Shown here: positions 7,909 to 14,260 of the stretch, one piece after another
Layout: each line of letters starts with the position of its first letter
Position numbering within the stretch: position 1 is the stretch's first letter
Source of the DNA: an uncultured Erysipelotrichaceae bacterium
GTDB lineage: Bacteria > Bacillota_I > Bacilli_A > Acholeplasmatales > Anaeroplasmataceae
Length of the DNA: 17,837 nucleotides
Direction: 5' to 3'
Assembly (NCBI GenBank): GCA_902783745.1
Contig: CACZRY010000068.1
Coordinates: forward strand, 1-17,837
Notes under the pieces: generated by a model
Databases searched by the model: none
What the model was told of the DNA's origin: nothing
Seen by the model: only the letters and a program-made list of their open reading frames with translations
Program-made: the position numbers and the translations under genes

Positions 7909-8581
7909 CTTTTCTAATTTTTATTGATTTAATAATAGATAAAATAGATACTAACAATATTACTCCAAATATTAAAAATGTTGTTGATACAAATATTTTC
8001 GCATCATCTTTAGGATTGTCTGATACTGAAGATATTAATACATTTTGAAGTGAAATTACTGAAACTAAGGCACTTGTAAATGTTATATTTTTAAAAATAT
8101 ACGTTTTAGTATCATAATTTTTTCTAGTTTTAATATATCCTCTTATTGCTAAAACAAATTTTATAGTTGTAATTAATGCAAATGTTATCGCAATAATTAT
8201 ATTATATTCTCTTACCTCTTCTTGATATGCAAGTAATATAATTGGAAAATTTAATGATATATCTATTAATAATAGTAATAATGAATAATATATTAAATTC
8301 TTTTTCCTTCTTTTTTCCATAGTATCTTTATCAAGCATTTTTATTTTATATCTATATTCATTAAATAAAATAATAAATCTTAATACTGATAATAAAATAT
8401 AATAAAAAGATATTACTATATTCCATAATCCATTAAAAATTATAAATAATGTTATATGATAAATAACTAATGCTAAAGTAAAAATGAATGATAAAACATT
8501 AGAAAAAAGAGCTCTTTTTTCATATGTAGATAAATATTTAATATATAATTTATTCATTTTTATTTTAGCTATTAAATTCAT
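7898..8581 (-). CDS. Six-span integral membrane protein of unknown function
   Basis: I do not recognise this family. The 227-residue protein has six likely membrane spans at ~25-45, 50-73, 96-118, 127-149, 163-183 and 195-217, with a strongly basic cytoplasmic loop (MEKRRKKN, ~88-95) between spans 2 and 3 and a basic C-terminus. No catalytic or metal-binding motif is apparent. The ATG at 8581 is preceded by GGTGAT, the 3' half of a full Shine-Dalgarno sequence; M9 (ATG at 8557) is a possible alternative. It follows the helicase gene by 21 nt and is in the same reading frame, divided from it only by a TGA codon and seven sense codons. The two are certainly co-transcribed by position. A hairpin overlapping the stop ends the unit. 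Confidence 0.7.
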   Translation of the reverse strand: MNLIAKIKMNKLYIKYLSTYEKRALFSNVLSFIFTLALVIYHITLFIIFNGLWNIVISFYYILLSVLRFIILFNEYRYKIKMLDKDTMEKRRKKNLIYYSLLLLLIDISLNFPIILLAYQEEVREYNIIIAITFALITTIKFVLAIRGYIKTRKNYDTKTYIFKNITFTSALVSVISLQNVLISSVSDNPKDDAKIFVSTTFLIFGVILLVSILSIIKSIKIRKALK

Positions 8582-8602
8582 ACCATCACCAATATAATGA
8601 TA

Positions 8603-9811
8603 TCATTTTTTACGACAAATGTAGCACATATTATTACATTTAGAACTCTTAAACCCAAAATATTCTAATATCCCTTGATGCATACATTTATAACTTAGGG
8701 TAAGTGATATCATTTTATCTAGCTTATATCTTCTATCTCTTTTAATTCTTTCTTCTTCCTTTTTATCTTCATTTTCTATATTATCTATAAAATAATTAAT
8801 AGTTTCTATATCACGTCTATCAAAAAATATTATTCCTTCTGCATATTCTCCATCACGTGAGGCTCTACCACTTTGTTGTGAGAAATCTTCAATCGAAGCT
8901 GGCATATCATAATCTATTACATATCTTATATCTTTTATATCAATTCCCATACCAAATGCGTTAGAGGCAACTATTATATTTTTAATACCATTTACAAAAT
9001 CATTTTGATTTTTTATTTTATCAATATTATCTAATGCGCCATGGTATAAAGTTACATCAAATCCCATAGATAAAAGGAAGCTATATACATATTCAACATT
9101 TCTTATAGTAAGGCAGTATATTATTCCTTTTTCTTTTTTATGCTTAGATAAATATTTAATTAATTCTTTATTCTTATTATTAGTCTTTATTACCTCATAA
9201 TAAATATTTTTTCTGTCACATTCTATTGCGATAACTTCTGGATTTATAAATCCAGCAATATCTTTAATCTTTCTTACTGTATCACTTGTTGCGGTAGCAG
9301 TTAACGCAAGCATTTTAGGTCTTTTATGTCTTGATGCAATAAAAGGCTTAATGTTTTTTAAGCTTTTCCTAAAATCCTCACTCCAAAGTAAGGTATGTGC
9401 TTCATCAAAAACAATAAGTGATATATCTATATTATTAATAACACTTAAAAACATTTTTGATTCTAATCTTTCACCTGCAATAAATAATATTTTTACCTTA
9501 CCATTACGTATCTTATTATATGTAATATCAATTAATTCACGATCCATTAATGAATTAATATATTCAGCTTTAATTCCTTTCTTTTTTAAATTTGTTACTT
9601 GATCTTGCATCAAAGAAATTAATGGAGTTATTACTAAAGTTATACCATCAAGTAACATAGAAGATACTACAAATGTTAAGGATTTTCCAAAGCCTGTAGG
9701 AAGTAAGGCAATAGTATCAATACCACTTGTAACTAAATCTATTACCTTTTCTTGTTCTTTTTTTATATTATCAAATCCAAAATATAATTTTACTATTTCT
9801 TCTTTATTCAT
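8603..9811 (-). CDS. Short RecQ-family ATP-dependent DNA helicase
   Basis: Superfamily 2 helicase of 402 residues, expected to unwind DNA 3'-5' with ATP. Motifs in order: Walker A LPTGFGKS (37-44), TPLISLMQDQ (Ia, ~62-71), DEAH (136-139), TATAT (171-175), and QQSGRASRDG (motif VI, 312-321). A C-terminal Cys cluster (C376, C392, C396, C399) in the arrangement of the RecQ zinc-binding subdomain marks it as RecQ-like. The protein ends directly after this cluster, so the winged-helix (RQC) and HRDC domains of full RecQ (~600 aa) are absent. The loop after DEAH reads TLLWSEDFR, one residue shorter than and different from the typical RecQ aromatic-rich loop. ATG at 9811 with AAAAGGAA upstream. It ends with TGA, one of two genes here that do so. 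The next gene is the membrane protein 21 nt on. It may be RecQ or a RecS-like paralogue, so I give no symbol. Confidence 0.88.
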   Translation of the reverse strand: MNKEEIVKLYFGFDNIKKEQEKVIDLVTSGIDTIALLPTGFGKSLTFVVSSMLLDGITLVITPLISLMQDQVTNLKKKGIKAEYINSLMDRELIDITYNKIRNGKVKILFIAGERLESKMFLSVINNIDISLIVFDEAHTLLWSEDFRKSLKNIKPFIASRHKRPKMLALTATATSDTVRKIKDIAGFINPEVIAIECDRKNIYYEVIKTNNKNKELIKYLSKHKKEKGIIYCLTIRNVEYVYSFLLSMGFDVTLYHGALDNIDKIKNQNDFVNGIKNIIVASNAFGMGIDIKDIRYVIDYDMPASIEDFSQQSGRASRDGEYAEGIIFFDRRDIETINYFIDNIENEDKKEEERIKRDRRYKLDKMISLTLSYKCMHQGILEYFGFKSSKCNNMCYICRKK

Positions 9812-9865
9812 ATATTCCTTTTTACCAAAAATAAAATTAAAGTCAAATTATTAAGAAAAAAACAA

Positions 9866-9905
9866 AAAAGAGATAACTTTAACAATAAAAATAGTTATCT
9901 CTTTT
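9866..9905 (-). terminator. Intrinsic terminator of the long rel-to-356-aa gene run
   Basis: A 13-bp stem (9866-9878 with 9893-9905, core GAGATAACT) with a 14-nt A/T loop is followed on the minus strand by TTTTTT G TTTTTTT. The 5' arm overlaps the TAA stop of the 356-aa gene (9904-9906). It also insulates the recQ unit from upstream transcription. Confidence 0.85.
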
Positions 9906-10974
9906 AGAAATATTTTTTATAATCCTTAAAAATATCATGATATATTTTCTCGTACTTTTTAGTATTTCTTCCCATGTTTTTAGATAAGCCATAAAGCATA
10001 TCCTTACTATCATGTAATAATAAGGCTTTAATATACATATCTTTATTAATAAGACCTAAAAATTCAACATAATTAAAGAATAAGATTTCAGGAAATATCA
10101 TTCTTATACTTCTTGGAGTTATTTTTTCTAAATCCTCTTCTAGTATTTCTGAATCTGTATAATAAGATACAATAGTATCCTTATCATAACAATCAGAAAC
10201 TAATCTTTTTATTCTATCTAAATATAATTCATTATACGCAAGTAAAATATCATCTTCTTTTACTTCAATCATTCTATCCTGAACCTTATATTTAATATCA
10301 CTTTTGTTGTTATACATATATTTTTTTACACCACCAAGTAATAAATTAAATATAAATTCATAAGGGATATTATCATATATTAGATTAAGATTACTTTTAT
10401 GGTATATTTCTTCTATTAATTCTTTTGAATGATTAATTAAAGGATCTTGATATAAGCTTGATACTAAGCTTTTCTTCTTTTTATAAGATGATGATATAAA
10501 AATCGTATCAGAAATAAATAAATAGTCCTTCATTTTAAGCATTGAATGTTCCTTTAATATAGCCTCAAGTATATAAGGAATAAAAAAACATCCTTTATAT
10601 TTTTGACTAAATAAAGCTTTCATTTCTTTATTTATTATTTCCCTAAATTCAGGGACTACATATGGTTCATTATCAGTAATTATATATATTTCATTAAATT
10701 TTTCTTTTGCAAGCCTAACATTAGAAAAATATTCTAATGTTTCATTTAAATAGCTTACTATATCACCCTTATATAATGTAAGGGTTGTAAAGGGAATATT
10801 TCCTTTACTATATGGGATTTCATTAGGCAAGAATTCTAATTTAACTGATTTTTTTGAAACTGTAGTGAAGTTACCATCATATTCCATAAAAGGCTTTAAA
10901 ACTTCAAATTTAGTTCCATTCTTTTTTACTATTATTACTTTATCATTAATAAATGAAATAAATATTGATGTCAT
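9904..10974 (-). CDS. Unrecognised 356-aa protein co-translated with an MBL-fold hydrolase
   Basis: No family is recognised. The protein is soluble, with no signal peptide or membrane span, and rich in Lys, Ile, Tyr and Asp. The layout is a beta-hairpin start (SIFISFINDKVIIVKKN, ~3-19), a strand then helix at ~95-120 (EIYIITDNEPYVVPEFREI), a strand-helix FFIPYILEAILKEH at ~130-143, a strand pair at ~150-162, then mostly helical sequence. The order of strands and helices faintly recalls an actin/Hsp70-type (ASKHA) fold, but the glycine-rich phosphate loops are not evident; this is only a guess. The ATG at 10974 overlaps the TGA stop of the upstream MBL gene (ATGA), and AAAGGATGG lies ~12 nt upstream, so the two products are probably made in a fixed ratio and may interact. 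A strong terminator overlaps its stop. Confidence 0.7.
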   Translation of the reverse strand: MTSIFISFINDKVIIVKKNGTKFEVLKPFMEYDGNFTTVSKKSVKLEFLPNEIPYSKGNIPFTTLTLYKGDIVSYLNETLEYFSNVRLAKEKFNEIYIITDNEPYVVPEFREIINKEMKALFSQKYKGCFFIPYILEAILKEHSMLKMKDYLFISDTIFISSSYKKKKSLVSSLYQDPLINHSKELIEEIYHKSNLNLIYDNIPYEFIFNLLLGGVKKYMYNNKSDIKYKVQDRMIEVKEDDILLAYNELYLDRIKRLVSDCYDKDTIVSYYTDSEILEEDLEKITPRSIRMIFPEILFFNYVEFLGLINKDMYIKALLLHDSKDMLYGLSKNMGRNTKKYEKIYHDIFKDYKKYF

Positions 10975-11978
10975 ACTATATTAATTCCATCCTTTAAAAC
11001 ATAATAATCAGGTAAATTAATATCATCTATATTCTTATAAAAGAAATGGCCTAATAAAATTTTTACACTACTATTAAAGTGAGAAAAGAATGATATATAA
11101 TCATTCATTGAAATATGAAGACCTATATTAAAATCATTATTGTATTCCTTAAATAAAACACTAGATAAATATATTCCATTATTAGTTTTATATGAATTAT
11201 TATTATCCATTTTTATTTTAAGGTTTGAAAAAGGCTCATATCCTTCTTCAATTAATATATCTAAAAACCATTCAAGGTCTCCCATGTAATATATCTTTTT
11301 ATCTTCATTTGATTCTAAAGCTAAGTACTTTGCTATCATAACACATTTTTCAGGACGTGCATTTATATAGAATTTATCATATGTCTCAATCATTTTCTTA
11401 ATATGAGTTAATGATTGCTTTTTAAAATCATTTCTTAATACATTAGTACCATCAATTATTAAATAATCAGCATATATATTATCAGGAATAATATATGATA
11501 GCATTTTAGAATTAGGATAATAATTAATATCTCCTGTATAAAATATCTTTTTTTCACCTTCAAGTAAAATCATTGCTGAACCAAATATATGACCAGACTG
11601 ATATAATGTTATTTTAAAATCAGTGAAATCGTATAATGTATCATATAATAATTCTTCTATTTTTGATAATCTAATTATTTTCATTTGAATATTAGGAGTA
11701 TTAATTAATCCATGTGATAATAATCCTAATATTAATCTTTTAGTAGTTGTTGTTGTGATAATTCTTGTATCGTTTCTTAAGTTTAAGCAATCATTTATAA
11801 GACCATATATATGATCTAAGTGAGAATGTGAGATAAAAATAAGGTCTATGGACTTAAGCTTTATGGAATCCTTAATTGGAGCCCCGTAATCAAGCATTAT
11901 ATTTTTATCATTTAATGTTAAAAAATATGATGTGATTTTAGGCTCTCTTTCGTTAGTTAAAAAGCCTTCAATCCTCAC
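10971..11978 (-). CDS. Metallo-beta-lactamase-fold hydrolase, possibly reduced beta-CASP nuclease
   Basis: Likely zinc-dependent hydrolase. I choose the GTG start at 11978 because AAGGGTGG ends 3-4 nt... immediately upstream (11990-11983); an in-frame TTG at 11996 abuts the trxA stop and lies upstream of that site. The product is 335 residues. The metal-binding motif HSHLDH lies at ~51-56, followed by H130 (SGHIFGSAM) and D150 (YTGDIN), as in RNA-processing MBL enzymes. YLIIDGTN (~169-176) takes the place where beta-CASP nucleases have a D-x-L-I-x-E-x-T-Y strand, but the rest of the beta-CASP domain is short and divergent; known members usually have 420-550 residues. A late GHFF motif could hold the last metal His. 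It could be a nuclease or an unrelated small-molecule hydrolase. It follows trxA directly and overlaps the 356-aa gene by 4 nt. Confidence 0.8.
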   Translation of the reverse strand: MRIEGFLTNEREPKITSYFLTLNDKNIMLDYGAPIKDSIKLKSIDLIFISHSHLDHIYGLINDCLNLRNDTRIITTTTTKRLILGLLSHGLINTPNIQMKIIRLSKIEELLYDTLYDFTDFKITLYQSGHIFGSAMILLEGEKKIFYTGDINYYPNSKMLSYIIPDNIYADYLIIDGTNVLRNDFKKQSLTHIKKMIETYDKFYINARPEKCVMIAKYLALESNEDKKIYYMGDLEWFLDILIEEGYEPFSNLKIKMDNNNSYKTNNGIYLSSVLFKEYNNDFNIGLHISMNDYISFFSHFNSSVKILLGHFFYKNIDDINLPDYYVLKDGINIV

Positions 11979-11996
11979 AATACCACCCTTATTCAA

Positions 11997-12302
11997 TTAC
12001 TTAGATGCAAATTCTTTTAACTTTTCGTATGGTACAAATCCTACCATAGTATCTACTAATTTTCCACCCTTAAATAAAAGCAATGTAGGTATTGATTGTA
12101 CATTGAATTTCTCGGCAATAGCCTCATTTTCATCTACATCAACCTTACCAACTGAAATAACGCCGTTATTTACTAATTTTTCAAGTTCTGGTGCAAGCAT
12201 TCTACAAGGTCCACACCAAGTTGCCCATAGGTCAACTACAACCTTTTCTTCAGAATTAATAAATTCTTCAAAATTTTCTTCATTTAAATGTTCTAATCTC
12301 AT
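11997..12302 (-). CDS. trxA: Thioredoxin
   Basis: Small cytosolic protein-disulfide reductase, recycled by thioredoxin reductase. At 101 residues it has the normal length. The active site WCGPC spans residues 29-33 (C30, C33) after the VVDLWA strand, and cis-Pro P72 lies in SIPTLLLF, both diagnostic. The ATG at 12302 follows a near-perfect AAGGAGGT (12316-12309) with 6-nt spacing, the strongest ribosome-binding site in the window. Unlike its neighbours it has a 55-nt upstream gap with its own promoter (12351-12378) and a 17-bp palindrome at the predicted transcription start, so it is likely regulated apart from the upstream genes. The MBL gene follows with no gap that could hold a terminator, so the trxA promoter should drive it and the 356-aa gene too. 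Confidence 0.96.
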   Translation of the reverse strand: MRLEHLNEENFEEFINSEEKVVVDLWATWCGPCRMLAPELEKLVNNGVISVGKVDVDENEAIAEKFNVQSIPTLLLFKGGKLVDTMVGFVPYEKLKEFASK

Positions 12303-12335
12303 AAACTTACCTCCTTACATTTAAATACTATATTT

Positions 12336-12352
12336 ATGCAAATATATTGCAT
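12336..12352. promoter_or_regulatory. Operator-like palindrome at the trxA transcription start
   Basis: ATGCAA-ATATA-TTGCAT is a perfect 6-bp inverted repeat with a 5-nt centre. It covers the predicted start point and overlaps the last two bases of the -10 box at 12351-12356. That position is typical of repressor sites. No named regulator can be assigned. A chance palindrome in AT-rich DNA is possible, though the GC-containing half-sites make it less likely. Confidence 0.45.
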
Positions 12353-12378
12353 TATAGCTAATGTTCTTTATGTTTCAA
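12351..12378 (-). promoter_or_regulatory. Promoter for trxA inside the end of trmL
   Basis: Minus strand: TTGAAA (12378-12373, 5 of 6 to consensus), a 16-nt spacer and perfect TATAAT (12356-12351). The -35 lies in the last codons of trmL and the TAG stop of trmL is in the spacer. The predicted start is near 12344. Confidence 0.7.
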
Positions 12379-12927
12379 ATCTAGGGTTTTTATATCGATA
12401 TCATCAATAAAATTATGTCCCTTCATTGAATCTGGTTCTTCACCTAAAACCTCTCCATTCAAGTTTAATTGTTCTGATGCTAAAAACAATAATATAGCAG
12501 CACAATTAGATAGGTTTAAGCTTCTTATCTTATCTGTTGTTGGTATTCTATAGCAATCCTTAATGTTATCCTTTAGAATATCATATGCAATTCCTGTAGA
12601 TTCTGCGCCAAATATTAAATATATTGGTAATCCATCACTACTATCTTCTTTAAAATTAATTGCTGATGGAGACTTATGTCCATATCTTGTTAAGAAATAA
12701 TAATGACCTGGATTTTTTTCTTTAAAATCTTGCCAATCTTCATAAACATGATAATCAACATAATCAAAATAATCGACACAGCTTCTTCTCATTTTCTTTT
12801 CATCTAATTGAAATCCTAAAGGCTTTATTAGATGTAATGATGCATTAAAGCCAACACAGCTTCTCATAATATTTCCTGTGTTTTGTGGAATTTCTGGATG
12901 ATATAAGCACACATTAATTTTTGCCAT
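12358..12927 (-). CDS. trmL: tRNA (cytidine/uridine-34 2'-O)-methyltransferase, TrmL-type SPOUT
   Basis: Methylates the 2'-OH of the wobble nucleotide 34 in certain tRNA-Leu species with S-adenosylmethionine. The 189-residue protein shows the three SPOUT blocks of the family: PEIPQNTGNIMR (11-22), LIFGAESTGI (104-113) and RIPTTDKIRSLNLSN (127-141), the last forming the trefoil-knot cofactor site. The length is slightly over the usual ~155-160 because of a C-terminal tail (GEEPDSMKGHNF and onward) rich in charged residues. The ATG at 12927 has AGAAGGT upstream. It lies 11 nt after rimO. The last codons contain the -35 box of the trxA promoter. Substrate choice is inferred from the family; the protein class is firm. 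Confidence 0.9.
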   Translation of the reverse strand: MAKINVCLYHPEIPQNTGNIMRSCVGFNASLHLIKPLGFQLDEKKMRRSCVDYFDYVDYHVYEDWQDFKEKNPGHYYFLTRYGHKSPSAINFKEDSSDGLPIYLIFGAESTGIAYDILKDNIKDCYRIPTTDKIRSLNLSNCAAILLFLASEQLNLNGEVLGEEPDSMKGHNFIDDIDIKTLDLKHKEH

Positions 12928-12938
12928 AATAATACCTT

Positions 12939-14243
12939 CTATAATACTTCTTCACCTGTTAAGGTATAAGCATCTGAATCTAACACCTTAACATTAATTC
13001 TTTCACCTAAATTAAGCTCACGCTTTGATGCTACATATATAACACCATCAATATCGTCAGGCGCAAACATATAGTTTCTTGCAAGATACATATATGAATT
13101 GCTATCATATCCAATGATGAAGCAATCTTTTAATATCTTACCCTCATGATTCTTGTTTAATTCTTCTGAAATCTTCATTTGGGCTTCCATTAATCTTTCG
13201 TATCTTTCTTGCTTAGTATTTTCACTAATTGTATTTGGATATTTTGTTGCAGGAGTACCTTCTTCTAAAGAGAATGTAAATGCTCCTAGACGATCAAATT
13301 TTACATTTCTTATAAAATCAATCATGTTAGTAACATCCTCTTCTTCCTCATATGGGAATCCAACAATCATAGTAGTTCTTAAGATTGCATCAGGCATTAG
13401 ATTTCTTATTTTTGCAAACATAGTAAGCATATATTCTCTTGAACCACGTCTTAACATTTTCTTTAATATTTTATCCTCACTATGCTGAATAGGAATATCA
13501 AAATAATGCATAATTTTAGGCTCATTTGCCATGAAATTAATTAATTCATCTGTAACAATATCAGGATATAGATATAATAATCTAACTTTAAAATCACCCT
13601 CTATACTACAAATACTTTTTAATAAATCTACAATCTTTAATGATTTATAAATATCATATCCATATTTAGTAGTATCTTGTGATATTAAATTAATTTCATA
13701 TGCACCCTCTAAAACTTCCTTTCTAACCTCTTCAGTAATATCTTCTATAGTTCTAGAGCAAAGATTACCTCTAATTAAAGGAATAGCACAGAATGCACAT
13801 CTATTAAGACATCCTTCACTAATCTTAACATAACGCATATAGTTAGGAGTTGAATACATTCTATTTAATGGTGATAATTCTAAATTAGATTCATATTGTG
13901 AATTACAAACATCATTTAGAATATTAGCAAGATTAGAATATTCTTCTATTGCAATAAATCTATCAACCTCTGGCATAAGCTTTATAAGCTCATCTTTATA
14001 TCTTTGCGCAAGACATCCACAAACGACAAGCTTAGCATTTTTCTTCATATTTTCTTTTAAATTGAATATAGTATCAATTGCTTCTTTTCTTGCAGATTCA
14101 ATAAATGCACATGTATTACAAATAACTAAATCTGCATCTTTAATATCACTTACTATATCCATTTTCTTTTTAATTAAGCCTAAAATCATTTCAGAATCAA
14201 CCTGATTTTTTGCACATCCTAGACTCACCATATAACAATTCAT
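12939..14243 (-). CDS. rimO: Ribosomal protein S12 methylthiotransferase
   Basis: Radical-SAM enzyme that adds a methylthio group to a conserved Asp of ribosomal protein uS12. The 434 residues match family length. The N-terminal domain has the three cysteines that bind one iron-sulfur cluster: C10 in VSLGCAKN, C45 in ICNTCAF and C77 in CGCLAQRY. The radical-SAM CxxxCxxC is at C145, C149 and C152 (GCLNRCAFC). A TRAM-like domain closes the protein from ~370. The opening VSLGCAKNQVDSE favours RimO over MiaB. The ATG at 14243 follows GAGGT; gaps to neighbours are 17 and 11 nt, consistent with one transcript with trmL and the 663-aa gene. Alternative: another methylthiotransferase subfamily, less likely. 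Confidence 0.93.
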   Translation of the reverse strand: MNCYMVSLGCAKNQVDSEMILGLIKKKMDIVSDIKDADLVICNTCAFIESARKEAIDTIFNLKENMKKNAKLVVCGCLAQRYKDELIKLMPEVDRFIAIEEYSNLANILNDVCNSQYESNLELSPLNRMYSTPNYMRYVKISEGCLNRCAFCAIPLIRGNLCSRTIEDITEEVRKEVLEGAYEINLISQDTTKYGYDIYKSLKIVDLLKSICSIEGDFKVRLLYLYPDIVTDELINFMANEPKIMHYFDIPIQHSEDKILKKMLRRGSREYMLTMFAKIRNLMPDAILRTTMIVGFPYEEEEDVTNMIDFIRNVKFDRLGAFTFSLEEGTPATKYPNTISENTKQERYERLMEAQMKISEELNKNHEGKILKDCFIIGYDSNSYMYLARNYMFAPDDIDGVIYVASKRELNLGERINVKVLDSDAYTLTGEEVL

Positions 14244-14260
14244 AATTAATTACCTCTTTT

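Noticed and set aside
9812..9850. TTGACT on the minus strand upstream of the recQ-like gene as a promoter -35
   Set aside because: At 15-18 nt spacing the -10 position is only TAAAAA/AAAAAG and overlaps the ribosome-binding site. A promoter is expected here after the 9866-9905 terminator, but I cannot place it.
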